Assembly: GCA_002423395.1 (NCBI GenBank)
Contig: DIVZ01000003.1
Coordinates: forward strand, 1-64,000
Direction: 5' to 3'
Source: Eubacteriaceae bacterium UBA6119
GTDB lineage: Bacteria > Bacillota > Clostridia > Eubacteriales > UBA1433
Length of the DNA: 64,000 nt
The notes beneath the pieces are model-generated. The model did not search any database. It saw nothing but the letters and a program-made list of their open reading frames with translations, and was not told the DNA's origin. Shown here piece by piece: positions 53,917-63,070 of this stretch (position 1 is the stretch's first letter; the number at the start of each line of letters is the position of its first letter). Both the position numbers and the translations under genes were made by a program.

Positions 53917-55422
53917 TTATGAAATTATAAGAGGGGTGTAATTCTTAATTTCTTCTTTACTCTTAATATTATTATCAGCCATTATCTGCTCCGGACTTGA
54001 AAGATACTTTTTGGCTATATCCCATAACTCTTCATCCGGCTGGACATAATGAATTATAATATCATATGTATCTTTTGCAGACAGACCAACTGCCGCCGGT
54101 AAAATGTTCTGCACCATTTTAACATCAACGTCTTCAAATGACAGCACCAAAACATCTACCGCAAGATTGATAATTATACTGCTTGAAGAATATTTAATGT
54201 CTGTTGATGTTATCTGGGGATATACATAGTATGAATCTCCGGCTATATCAAGGTTTAAATCAAAATCAAGCTTTTCATCGCTTACAATGTATTTTTCATC
54301 ATCCGAGTATGATGTAAATACCGAGCATACGTCTGCCGAACCTGAATATTTCATCTGCCCGTTAGCTTCATACGGCTCTGCGCTTAAAGCCGCCGAATTA
54401 AATAACAGCGCTTTTGTGGCATTTGGCAGTATTACTTCTTTGCTTAGCTGAACAGATTTTATATCTTTGCTTTTCACTAAAAACGCTTTTTGCTTTTCGT
54501 ATTCTGCTGTTGTTTTTACTGCTTTAACGAACGCGTCGGCAAGAACCCTGCTCTTAACGGTTTGGAACATATAAGCTGTTGTTCTTAGCGTAAGCTCTAT
54601 ATTTATGTAACATTCTTCTGCGTTAATGTCAATTTCTGCGTTTTTGGTAATTATTACAGCGAAAACACTATAATAATCTATGCTTGATAACGCGCTTCTT
54701 TCAATAAAACAGTTAAACGGCATATCTATAGGAAAACTTTTATATGCATTTTCTTTCTCTGTAAAGCATACTACGTTTCCTTTAACAGAAGCGTTGTATA
54801 ATATGCCTACGTTGCTTAAGCTATGCGAAATATCGGCAAGGTAGCAGTTTATGCCTACAACTTCCAAATCACCCGCCGCTTCTCCTGCAAATATACTGTC
54901 TCTTACAGATTTTTCTTCGCTGTGAGTAGCGCCTTTTGTATGTTCAATATCGTCGTGCTTATACATCATTTCCCCGGCAATATTCGCGCTGTCCAGAGTT
55001 TTGCTTTCTATGCCGACTGTGCTTAACCCCGATATATTTACTATACATTCCGCTTCTATTTTTCTGTTTTTCATTGTTTTTAGTTCAACGTCTTCAACAT
55101 TTGCGTTATACATATGATTGTATACGCCTTCGGGATAATCAAAATCTGAACTTACATTAAAGGCGGCAGGGATAGTAAGGCTTTCAAATTCTCCTTCTTC
55201 CGTTTCGTACATTGCCAGTACATTAACAACGCCTTCAATATAAATTTTACTGTCCTTTACTTTTACATCCGTGATATCTGCCGATTGTGAAGATGTCAGC
55301 ATTTTATACACGCTGCCCTTATAATCAGGAATTTTTACGCTTTCATAGCATGTTGTTTTGATATTTAAATTGTCCGTTTTTACTTCAAACCTGACAGAAT
55401 TGTCAAATAAATTTGCATCCAT
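53917..55422 (-). CDS. SPOCS (DUF3794) and LysM protein, spore coat/envelope
   Basis: 501 residues. Three DUF3794/SPOCS-type modules (around 35-125, 170-270 and 300-440) are suggested by repeated V-x-GV-V and IVI-x(n)-E-C-Y-I-like strands. The C-terminal 48 residues form a LysM (IIIHYVQPDEELWDIAKKYLSS...IMADN). This architecture is found in sporulating Clostridia and is linked to the spore coat and cortex; LysM would bind peptidoglycan. No signal peptide is present, as expected for mother-cell proteins. GGGGG lies eight bases before the ATG. No clear sporulation promoter was recognised. Confidence 0.88.
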   Translation of the reverse strand: MDANLFDNSVRFEVKTDNLNIKTTCYESVKIPDYKGSVYKMLTSSQSADITDVKVKDSKIYIEGVVNVLAMYETEEGEFESLTIPAAFNVSSDFDYPEGVYNHMYNANVEDVELKTMKNRKIEAECIVNISGLSTVGIESKTLDSANIAGEMMYKHDDIEHTKGATHSEEKSVRDSIFAGEAAGDLEVVGINCYLADISHSLSNVGILYNASVKGNVVCFTEKENAYKSFPIDMPFNCFIERSALSSIDYYSVFAVIITKNAEIDINAEECYINIELTLRTTAYMFQTVKSRVLADAFVKAVKTTAEYEKQKAFLVKSKDIKSVQLSKEVILPNATKALLFNSAALSAEPYEANGQMKYSGSADVCSVFTSYSDDEKYIVSDEKLDFDLNLDIAGDSYYVYPQITSTDIKYSSSSIIINLAVDVLVLSFEDVDVKMVQNILPAAVGLSAKDTYDIIIHYVQPDEELWDIAKKYLSSPEQIMADNNIKSKEEIKNYTPLIIS

Positions 55423-55535
55423 TTAAAGTGCCCCCTTACAAATAGTTCATAACTATATATATTTATTACGGATATGAAAAATTCATACTTAATAAAATAT
55501 ATTCTTTAAAATATTTAATTATTTGTAATTAAAAT

Positions 55536-55556
55536 AAAAAAGCCGGCATGTCAGCT
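55536..55556 (-). terminator. Weak terminator-like hairpin downstream of the decayed gene
   Basis: AGCCG (55541-55545) and CAGCT (55552-55556) form a five-pair stem including one G-U with a six-base loop, followed on the minus strand by TTTTTT. It is weak and AT-flanked. The rest of 55423-55727, about 300 bases, is AT-rich and shows no gene. Confidence 0.4.
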
Positions 55557-55727
55557 AGCATAAATCTATTATCGGTTATATGTATTATTATATATTGTTA
55601 TATTACCTTTGTATTTTTTTTATTATAGGTTAGTCAGTTGATACGATATCAATAATTTGATTTAAACATCCAATACCATAGTGTTAAAAAGACCCCGGAT
55701 AATTAACATATGCAATTGTGCCAACTT

Positions 55728-56017
55728 TTATAACATACTGCAAATTCTGAAGAATTTTCCTTCAAACTTCTCATAATCATCCCACACAGTAAAGCTCTCA
55801 TTTAATACTGAATATCCGATATACCAATCAAAATCTATCTGTATTAAAGGCAATGAATAGTCAACTTCAAATGAATCATATGCACATAATTCATTGTCAT
55901 TATATTTTTGGTCTTTATTTTTTCCACTTCATATCTATTGAAAGTAAGCCGAAGATAATTATCTTGAACTTCATATATATTTTCCAGATAAACACCTTTT
56001 ATATCTTTATAATTCAT
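55728..56017 (-). pseudogene. Decayed gene of unknown function, frameshifted
   Basis: Minus-strand reading from ATG 56017 gives MNYKDIKGVYLENIYEVQD, then NRYEVEKIKTK, followed by frame loss. Restoring one A in the A5 tract opposite 55905-55909 joins it to NDNELCAYDSFEVDYSL, then DFDWYIGYSVLNESF and VWDDYEKFEGKFFRICSML ending at TAA 55728, about 96 residues. The second part has protein-like composition and no stop, so it was probably coding. There is no ribosome binding site at the first ATG and an in-frame stop three codons above, so the N-terminus may be lost. A base-calling error in the homopolymer is possible. I recognise no family. Confidence 0.5.
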
Positions 56018-56071
56018 GAATTGTTTATTATAAATTTATTCATTTAAATATTTTATAACTTAATATCCTAA

Positions 56072-56120
56072 TTAATAAAGGCAGCAATTATTCGTCAATT
56101 ATCTGATACATTGCTGCCTT
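56072..56120 (-). terminator. Terminator after gyrA
   Basis: AAGGCAGCAAT (56078-56088) and ATTGCTGCCTT (56110-56120) are perfect 11-bp arms with a 21-base loop; the minus-strand continuation TTTATTAATT is moderately T-rich. It lies about 50 bases beyond the gyrA stop. Confidence 0.75.
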
Positions 56121-56170
56121 CATATTTAATTTTATATTTGTTTATTGGTAATTATTCCCTTAACTACCCC

Positions 56171-58621
56171 TTACTCTTCCCCAATCTCCTCTTCTTCAGC
56201 GGCAATCATCTTAGCTATGGTAACTACCTTTTCATCATCTTTTAACCTCTGAAGTCTTACACCCTGCGCCGCTCGTCCCATTGAACTTATGTTATTAACC
56301 TCAAGCCTTATCGCTATGCCCTGATTGTTAATCATCATTAAGTCTTCTTCTTTGCCTATTGAATTAAACCCTACAAGTTCTCCCGTCTTAGCTGTTATGT
56401 TGTACGTCAGCATTCCTTTTCCGGCTCTGTTTTGTTTTCTATAGTGTTTAATTGCCGTAAGCTTGCCGTATCCGTTTTCGCTTACGCAAAGAATGTATTT
56501 GCTGTCGTCCGCAATATCCATTCCTATAACAGTATCATTTTGTCTTAAACTTATGCCCTTAACTCCTTTTGCGCTTCTGCCTATTGGTCTTACTTCTTCT
56601 TCGGCGAAACGTATTGCATAACCGTTTTGGGTGCCCATTACAACTTCATCTTCCCCGCTTGTCAGCTTAACGCCTATAAGCTCATCGTCGTCATCTAAGT
56701 TTATGCCTATAATTCCTGTTTTGCGCGAAGTGTCATATTCGTTAAGCGACGTTTTCTTTATAAGCCCTTTCGCAGTAGCCATAAGCAGGTATTGGCCTTC
56801 TTCAAACTTCTCAACCGGGAAAACTTCCGTTATTTTTTCATCCGGCTGCATTTGTAGTATATTAACAATAGCCATACCTCTCGCCGTTCTTGAAGCTTCG
56901 GGAATTTCGTACGCTTTTAAGCGGTATACTCTTCCTTTATTTGTAAAGAACAAAAGAAAATGTTTTGTCGATGTTGTAAATAGATTTTGAATAAAATCAT
57001 TTTCTCTTGTGCTCAGAGCGGTTATGCCTTTTCCTCCGCGTTTCTGCGCGCTGTATGTATCCGCGCTAATGCGTTTAATGTATCCTACATGAGTAAGAGT
57101 TATGACAATATCTTCTTTTTCTATAAAATCATCCATTGTCATCTCTTCAGCGTCATCGGCGAAAACCGTTCTTCGTTTATTATTGAATTTTTCTTTTATC
57201 TCAATAAGCTCTTTTTTAATTACATCTAATATTAACTTTTCGCTTCCGAGCAGCATTGTAAGTTCTTCGATTAATTTTAGCAGCTGCTGATATTCGCTTT
57301 CTATTTTTTCCGTTTCAAGCGCTGTCAGTCTTTGCAGGCGCATATCAAGTATAGCCTGAGATTGTTTTTCCGAAAGCCCGAAACGTTCTATTAATCTTGT
57401 TCTTGCTTCACTTACGTCTTTTGACGTTTTAATAATTTCTACAACTTCGTCAATATTCTCAAGAGCAATCCTCAGCCCTTCCAAAATATGGGCGCGCTCT
57501 TCCGCTTTTTCGAGATCGTATTTTGTTCTGCGTATAATAATTTCTTTTTGATGTTCCAGATAATAATACAGTATCTCTTTAAGATTTAATACTTTAGGTT
57601 CGTTATTAACTAATGCAAGTAAAATAACTCCGAAGGTTTCCTGCATTTGTGTATATTTATAAAGCAGATTAAGTATTATCTGTGAGCTTATATCTTTTTT
57701 TAAATCAATTGCTATGCGCATTCCTTCTCTGTTTGATTCATCTCGTATATCAGAAATTCCTTCGATTTTCTTTTCTTTTACAAGGTCTGCTATTTTTTCT
57801 ACCAGCCTCGCTTTATTCACTTGGTAAGGAATTTCAGTAATTACTATTCTTTCTCTTCCTCTTTTATCTTCTTCTATTACGGTCTGGGCTCTCATTTTTA
57901 TCATTCCTCTGCCTGTTCTGTAAGAGCTGTAAATACCGTTTTTGCCCATAATCATTCCGCCGGTAGGAAAATCGGGACCTTTTATATGTTTAATCAGATC
58001 TTCTATTTCGCAATCGGGATTGTCAATTAACAAGCATAGTCCGTCAATAACTTCACCGAGATTATGAGGAGGTATATTTGTTGCCATTCCGACAGCAATA
58101 CCTGAAGATCCGTTTACTAACAGATTGGGAAATTTTGCGGGAAGTACTGATGGTTCTTTCAAAGATTCATCAAAGTTAGGTACAAAATCAACAGTATTTT
58201 TATCTATATCTTTAAGCATCTCAGCTGCTAGACGCGTCATTCTCGCTTCCGTGTAACGCATTGCGGCAGCGCTGTCCCCGTCGATTGAGCCGAAGTTTCC
58301 GTGCCCGTCTACCAACGGATACCTAATTGAGAAATCCTGCGCCATTCGCACCATTGCATCGTATACCGCGCTGTCTCCGTGAGGATGGTATTTACCCAAA
58401 ACATCACCGACAAGTCTAGCGCTTTTTTTATACGCCTTGTCCGGCCCCATTCCTATTTCATCCATTGAATACAGTATTCTTCTGTGAACAGGTTTAAGAC
58501 CGTCTCTTACATCAGGAAGAGCACGCCCTACAATTACACTCATAGCGTAATCGATGTAACTTGTTCTCATTTCATCTACAATATTTACTTCTTGTATGTT
58601 GTCGAATAATTTATCTGACAT
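56171..58621 (-). CDS. gyrA: DNA gyrase subunit A
   Basis: Breakage-reunion subunit of the type II topoisomerase that introduces negative supercoils. 816 residues. The catalytic Tyr123 is in AMRYTEARM; the quinolone region has Ser84 and Asp88 in GDSAVYDAM, the susceptible type. The C-terminal beta-pinwheel contains the GyrA box QKRGGKG, which distinguishes it from ParC. The tail is acidic (EEEEIGEE). AGGAG precedes the ATG. It follows gyrB by 20 bases. Confidence 0.97.
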   Translation of the reverse strand: MSDKLFDNIQEVNIVDEMRTSYIDYAMSVIVGRALPDVRDGLKPVHRRILYSMDEIGMGPDKAYKKSARLVGDVLGKYHPHGDSAVYDAMVRMAQDFSIRYPLVDGHGNFGSIDGDSAAAMRYTEARMTRLAAEMLKDIDKNTVDFVPNFDESLKEPSVLPAKFPNLLVNGSSGIAVGMATNIPPHNLGEVIDGLCLLIDNPDCEIEDLIKHIKGPDFPTGGMIMGKNGIYSSYRTGRGMIKMRAQTVIEEDKRGRERIVITEIPYQVNKARLVEKIADLVKEKKIEGISDIRDESNREGMRIAIDLKKDISSQIILNLLYKYTQMQETFGVILLALVNNEPKVLNLKEILYYYLEHQKEIIIRRTKYDLEKAEERAHILEGLRIALENIDEVVEIIKTSKDVSEARTRLIERFGLSEKQSQAILDMRLQRLTALETEKIESEYQQLLKLIEELTMLLGSEKLILDVIKKELIEIKEKFNNKRRTVFADDAEEMTMDDFIEKEDIVITLTHVGYIKRISADTYSAQKRGGKGITALSTRENDFIQNLFTTSTKHFLLFFTNKGRVYRLKAYEIPEASRTARGMAIVNILQMQPDEKITEVFPVEKFEEGQYLLMATAKGLIKKTSLNEYDTSRKTGIIGINLDDDDELIGVKLTSGEDEVVMGTQNGYAIRFAEEEVRPIGRSAKGVKGISLRQNDTVIGMDIADDSKYILCVSENGYGKLTAIKHYRKQNRAGKGMLTYNITAKTGELVGFNSIGKEEDLMMINNQGIAIRLEVNNISSMGRAAQGVRLQRLKDDEKVVTIAKMIAAEEEEIGEE

Positions 58622-58641
58622 AATCTCTCCTATATACGCAG

Positions 58642-60555
58642 TTAAATATCAAGATTTTTAACTTCTTTTGCGTTTAATTCAATAAATTCTTTTCTGGGCT
58701 GTACCTTATCGCCCATTAATATTGTAAATATTTCATCCGCCTCAATTGCGTCTTCTATATTTACTCTCAAAAGCGTTCGATTCATCGGATTCATAGTTGT
58801 TTCCCACAACTGCTCGGGATTCATTTCTCCAAGACCTTTATATCTCTGAAGCGTAACGCCTGTTTTACCTATTTCGGCTAACTTTATTTCAAGTTGTCTG
58901 TCTGTATATGCGTAATCTACATGTTTTGCCTTTTGTATTTTATAAAGTGGCGGCTGTGCAATATATAAATATCCCGTATCAATAACCGCTCTTGCGTATC
59001 TGTAAAAAAACGTAAGCAAAAGCGTTGTTATATGAGCTCCGTCAACATCTGCATCAGTCATTATTATTATTTTATGATATCTTGCTTTCTCAATATCAAA
59101 TTCGTCGTGTATTCCCGTTCCTATTGCGGTTACAAGCGACACTATCTGCTCTGTTGCAAGAATTCTGTCAAGTCTGGATTTTTCTACATTTAATATTTTT
59201 CCTCTTAGCGGAAGTATTGCCTGAGTTTTAGAATCTCTTCCCTGTTTTGCGCTGCCGCCGGCGCTGTCGCCTTCCACAATGTAAAGCTCGCTTAATTCGG
59301 GATTTTTTTCTCTGCAGTCTGCAAGTTTTCCTGGAAGTGTTGTGCTTTCAAGTATGCTTTTTCGTCTTACTGTTTCTTTTGCTTTTCGCGCCGCTTCCCT
59401 TGCTCGCGATGACATGATTGCTTTTTCCAAAATTAATTTTGCAGTTGCAGGGTGTTCTTCCATGTATGCTCCTACAACCTCTCCAACCATTGTATCGCAT
59501 ATTCCTCTTGCTGCAGGTGAACCTAATTTTGTTTTTGTCTGGCCTTCAAATTCCGGGTTAGGCATTTTAATGCTTAGAACAGCAGCCAAGCCCTCTCTTA
59601 TATCCTCTCCAGACAGGTTGTTTTCGTTATCCTTTATAAATTTATACTTTCTGGCGTATGAATTAACAGTTCTCGTAAGCGCCGTTTTAAAGCCGTTTAA
59701 ATGCATACCGCCTTCTGTTGTTTTTATATTATTGGCATATGTGTATATGTCGTTGTCCAGCGTGTAATTGGTAGTATACTGCATAGCAAGCTCTAGGGTA
59801 AAATCGTCTACCTTTTTGTCAAAATATATAATATCAGGATGGATTACATCTTTGTTTTTGTTTATATACTCAATGAAAGATTTAAGTCCGCCTTCAAATA
59901 AAAACTTGTTTTCGCGCTGAGTTATTTCATCTTTTAAATGAATGCATAATCCTTTATTTAAAAACGCAAGCTCCCGCAGTCTCGATTCAACGGTTTCATA
60001 TTTAAACGTAAGCTCTGAAAATATTTTAAAGTCAGGTTTAAATGTTATTGTCGTCCCTGTTTTATTGGATTTTCCCACGACTTCAAGTTCTGATACTGGT
60101 TTTCCGCGCTCATATTTTTGCTCGTGTATTTCAGATTTCTGGCACACTCTGACTACAAGCCATTCCGATAGCGCGTTAACAACCGAAACCCCTACTCCAT
60201 GCAGACCGCCTGAAACTTTATATGTTTCGTTATTAAACTTTCCACCCGCATGCAGCATTGTAAGAGCAACTTGAACGCCGCTTTTTTTCGTTTTTGGATG
60301 AATGTCCGTAGGTATGCCTCTTCCTTCATCAGTAACTTTAATTATGTTGTCTTTTAATATATAAACGTATATATTTTTTCCGAAACCCGCGACAAATTCA
60401 TCTACGCTGTTGTCTACAACTTCATAAACCAGATGGTGCAGTCCGTCTCTGCCTGTGCTGCCGATATACATACCCGGTCTTTTTCTTACCGCTTCCAGTC
60501 CTTCTAATATTTGAATTTGCTCTGCGCCGTATTCCGAGCCGTTCTTTGAAGCCAT
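58642..60555 (-). CDS. gyrB: DNA gyrase subunit B
   Basis: ATPase subunit of gyrase, 637 residues. The GHKL ATPase region shows VDNSVDEFVAGF, DEGRGIPTDIHPK and LHGVGVSVVNALS; the TOPRIM domain has EGDSAGGSAKQGRD and DADVDGAHI; QLWETTMNP is near the end. AAAGGAG precedes the ATG. It lies 18 bases after recF. The small gene (yaaB/remB type) often found between recF and gyrB in Bacillus is not here. Confidence 0.97.
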   Translation of the reverse strand: MASKNGSEYGAEQIQILEGLEAVRKRPGMYIGSTGRDGLHHLVYEVVDNSVDEFVAGFGKNIYVYILKDNIIKVTDEGRGIPTDIHPKTKKSGVQVALTMLHAGGKFNNETYKVSGGLHGVGVSVVNALSEWLVVRVCQKSEIHEQKYERGKPVSELEVVGKSNKTGTTITFKPDFKIFSELTFKYETVESRLRELAFLNKGLCIHLKDEITQRENKFLFEGGLKSFIEYINKNKDVIHPDIIYFDKKVDDFTLELAMQYTTNYTLDNDIYTYANNIKTTEGGMHLNGFKTALTRTVNSYARKYKFIKDNENNLSGEDIREGLAAVLSIKMPNPEFEGQTKTKLGSPAARGICDTMVGEVVGAYMEEHPATAKLILEKAIMSSRAREAARKAKETVRRKSILESTTLPGKLADCREKNPELSELYIVEGDSAGGSAKQGRDSKTQAILPLRGKILNVEKSRLDRILATEQIVSLVTAIGTGIHDEFDIEKARYHKIIIMTDADVDGAHITTLLLTFFYRYARAVIDTGYLYIAQPPLYKIQKAKHVDYAYTDRQLEIKLAEIGKTGVTLQRYKGLGEMNPEQLWETTMNPMNRTLLRVNIEDAIEADEIFTILMGDKVQPRKEFIELNAKEVKNLDI

Positions 60556-60573
60556 GTATGTTTCTCCTTTGTC

Positions 60574-61677
60574 TTATTGAATATAAGTTTTAATTAACCC
60601 TTTTTCTACTTCAAACAATTTATAAAATTGTTTGTCTAAATAATTTTTTGCATTATCGTTTGTATCAGTTAGCATTACCTGCATTCCTTTTAATAGCTTT
60701 AAGAGTTTTTCTTGCCTTATACTGTCAAGCTCGCTTAAAACATCATCAAGCAATACTACCGGATACTGGTCGGTATAGTTCTTGTAAATTTCAATTTCGC
60801 TTAATTTAAGAGCTATACATGCCGTTTTCTGCTGACCCTGAGATGAAAACTTTTTACTGTATTTGTTGTTTATAAAAATATTTATATCGTCCGTATGAGG
60901 ACCTATTGAAGTGAAATTTTTTTTAATATCTTCAGTAAAATTCTTTTCAAGTTTTAATTTGTAAATCTCGCTTATATCATCCGCTTGAGACAAGTCGTCA
61001 ATTATGCTTGATTGGTATAGAATTTTAAGATTTTCATATTCTTCCGACATTGTAAGATGTATTTTGTTTGCAGTTTTTTCTATTTCATATAAATGCTTTA
61101 ATCTCTTTTTTATAATAAAAGCTCCGCATTTATATAACTGCTGGTCAAAAACTTCTATTGTATTGTTGTAATTTGAATAATTTTTTAAAATAGAGTTCCT
61201 GTGCCGTAATAATTTGTCATATTGCGATAAAACTTTTTTATAATTAAAATCTATTTTGCATAATGTGGTATCCAAAAATTTTCTTCTTTTTTCCGGACCG
61301 TCTTTTATAAGTCTTAAATCATCCGGCGAAAACATAACTGCATAGTTTTGTTCATACAATTCGCTGTTGCTTGAATTGTTGTTGTTTATTTTTATTGTTT
61401 TTTTTCCGTTTCTGTCAATTGCTATTTCTATTTCGCTGCTTATGTTGTCTTTTAAAACTTTTCCTTTTATAACGCTTGAATTTTTATCGTAGTTTATTAA
61501 ATTAATAAAAGAGTTTTCTCTGTGAGATTTTGCGTTTAATAAATAATAAATGCTTTCAAGTATGTTTGTTTTACCCTGAGCGTTTTTACCGTAAAAAATA
61601 TTATAATTTTCATTAAATTCTGCTTGAACATTTAATAAATTCCTGAAATCTCTAATGAAAATATTTTTTATATACAT
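60574..61677 (-). CDS. recF: DNA replication and repair protein RecF
   Basis: SMC-like ATPase of the RecFOR gap-repair pathway. 367 residues. MYIKNIFIRDFRNL at the start, Walker A YGKNAQGKTN near residue 36, the signature FSSQGQQKTACIALKL, and Walker B PVVLLDDVLSELD are all visible. TGGAG precedes the ATG. It is separated from dnaN by 129 bases that hold a terminator, so recF-gyrB-gyrA forms a separate unit. The S4-domain gene (rlbA/yaaA) common between dnaN and recF is missing. Confidence 0.96.
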   Translation of the reverse strand: MYIKNIFIRDFRNLLNVQAEFNENYNIFYGKNAQGKTNILESIYYLLNAKSHRENSFINLINYDKNSSVIKGKVLKDNISSEIEIAIDRNGKKTIKINNNNSSNSELYEQNYAVMFSPDDLRLIKDGPEKRRKFLDTTLCKIDFNYKKVLSQYDKLLRHRNSILKNYSNYNNTIEVFDQQLYKCGAFIIKKRLKHLYEIEKTANKIHLTMSEEYENLKILYQSSIIDDLSQADDISEIYKLKLEKNFTEDIKKNFTSIGPHTDDINIFINNKYSKKFSSQGQQKTACIALKLSEIEIYKNYTDQYPVVLLDDVLSELDSIRQEKLLKLLKGMQVMLTDTNDNAKNYLDKQFYKLFEVEKGLIKTYIQ

Positions 61678-61746
61678 TAATTCTCCATAAATAATGAATT
61701 AACTTTACGTTATATAAAATTCTCCATAATAGTAATATTATAACAC

Positions 61747-61788
61747 AAAAAACAGCACTTATCAAATTGATAGTACTGTTTTTTTTAT
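61747..61788 (-). terminator. Terminator after dnaN
   Basis: AACAGCACTTATCAA (61751-61765) pairs with TTGATAGTACTGTT (61767-61780) with one bulge and one G-U; A- and T-runs flank both sides, so it works in either direction. Confidence 0.8.
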
Positions 61789-61806
61789 TATACTTGCAAG
61801 TATTTA

Positions 61807-62910
61807 TTAGTCTTTATATCTTACCGGCAATATAACATGAAGCATGTCTTCGTGATCTTCCGCTTTTATTACGCACGGGCTTAAATTATCTATAAAATAT
61901 AAAATTACTTTTTCTTCTTCTATGTTTTTTAGTACGTCTATAAAATATTTTGAGTTAAATGATATTTTAATGGGCTCTCCGTTAATTTCGCTTTGAACAT
62001 ATTCGTTTGCGCTGCCCACTTCACTTTTGGAAAGTATATTAAATTTTTCATTGTCTATATGAAATTTTATTAAATTGTTCTTTCCTTCTCTTGCAACAAG
62101 GCTTGCTCTGTCACATGCATACAGTAAATCGGAAGTATTTGCCTTTACCGTTAAATTGCTGTTTTTGGGTATTATATCTTTATATTTAATAAAATTGCCG
62201 TTTATTAAATTAGAAATTATTATTGTATCATTTATTTTAAAATGAACTTTATTATCGGTATATTTTATATGCACATCTTTTATATTTTCAATGTTTAATA
62301 TCTTAAACAGTTCATTTAAAACTCTTGCAGGTATTATGCAAGATAACTCAATATTACTTTCTATTGTTTCTTTTCTTATTGCCATTCTATATCCGTCTAA
62401 TGCCGCAAGCTGCATAGTGGTTTGGTTAATTTCAAATAATAATCCCGTAAGCACAGGCATTTGTTCTTCGGATGCTGCCGCGAAAATTGTTTCTTTAATT
62501 GCTCTTTTAAGTTTTTCGTTATCAACAATAATAGAATTGTCAAATACAACATTAGGTATGCCCGGGTAGTTTTCAGAATTAAAAATATTTATAATAATTT
62601 CAGATTCGCCTGATTGAATTTTTATTCTGTTATCTTCTGTTGTTTGTATTTGTATGGTATCAGACGGCGCTTTTCTTATAATTTCAGTAAATATTTTACT
62701 TGGAACAACTGCGCTTCCCAAATTTATGCTTTGAGCCGCAGCATTTGTATATACACTCATTTCTAAATCTGTTGCATACAGAGTAAGTTTATTTTTTTCG
62801 CATGATATATATATACCTTCCAATATAGGATTTGTACTTTTGTTAATAACCGCTTTGGATACATAATTAAGAGCAATGAGTAAGTCATTTTTGTTTATAA
62901 TAAATTTCAT
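61807..62910 (-). CDS. dnaN: DNA polymerase III beta subunit (sliding clamp)
   Basis: Ring-shaped processivity clamp of 367 residues with three repeated domains. MKFIINKNDLLIALNYVSKAV at the start, ATDLEMSVYT near residue 62, VLTGLLFEI and LDGYRMA in the second domain, and the final HVILPVRYKD (binding groove end, usually LPMR-type) identify it. AAGGTG precedes the ATG. It lies 160 bases after dnaA, a gap that contains the origin-like element. Confidence 0.97.
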   Translation of the reverse strand: MKFIINKNDLLIALNYVSKAVINKSTNPILEGIYISCEKNKLTLYATDLEMSVYTNAAAQSINLGSAVVPSKIFTEIIRKAPSDTIQIQTTEDNRIKIQSGESEIIINIFNSENYPGIPNVVFDNSIIVDNEKLKRAIKETIFAAASEEQMPVLTGLLFEINQTTMQLAALDGYRMAIRKETIESNIELSCIIPARVLNELFKILNIENIKDVHIKYTDNKVHFKINDTIIISNLINGNFIKYKDIIPKNSNLTVKANTSDLLYACDRASLVAREGKNNLIKFHIDNEKFNILSKSEVGSANEYVQSEINGEPIKISFNSKYFIDVLKNIEEEKVILYFIDNLSPCVIKAEDHEDMLHVILPVRYKD

Positions 62911-62947
62911 ACGTTCACCTTTTTATAAGTATTTCTATAAATATTGT

Positions 62948-62965
62948 TAGTAGCAGTAGTAGTAG
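62948..62965 (+). other. oriC: Candidate oriC unwinding element: DnaA-trio repeats
   Basis: Six consecutive trinucleotides TAG-TAG-CAG-TAG-TAG-TAG on the plus strand. The DnaA-trio, described in Bacillus as 3'-[G/A]A[T/A]-5' repeats next to the unwinding site, reads as TAG when written 5' to 3', so five of six copies fit exactly. To its right, toward dnaA, two 9-mers TGTTAATTA and TGTTAATAA follow head to tail; to its left, toward dnaN, the DNA is AT-rich. This matches the box, trio, AT-rich order of the Bacillus dnaA-dnaN gap. Confidence 0.65.
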
Positions 62966-63057
62966 TGTTAATTATGTTAATAACTGAATTTTATATGAAA
63001 AACTAACATTAATCAAGTTTAAAATAAACACAATTAAAGTTAATAATCTGTTTATAA
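62966..63057 (+). other. Degenerate DnaA-box-like 9-mers
   Basis: TGTTAATTA (62966-62974), TGTTAATAA (62975-62983), AGTTAATAA (63038-63046) and TGTTTATAA (63049-63057) all lie in one orientation and match the reverse box TGTGGATAA at 6, 7, 6 and 7 of 9 positions. No perfect box occurs. In AT-rich DNA such matches are frequent, so only the tandem pair directly behind the trios carries weight. Confidence 0.35.
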
Positions 63058-63070
63058 AAATTTATAATAT

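Noticed and set aside
55853..56047. A 64-codon plus-strand frame in the gap before gyrA
   Set aside because: It is the reverse of the decayed minus-strand gene, Ile/Phe/His-rich, with no ribosome binding site.
62948..62965. TAG repeats as a plain microsatellite
   Set aside because: Position between dnaA and dnaN, strand and flanking order match the DnaA-trio arrangement better than a random repeat, although the microsatellite view cannot be fully excluded.
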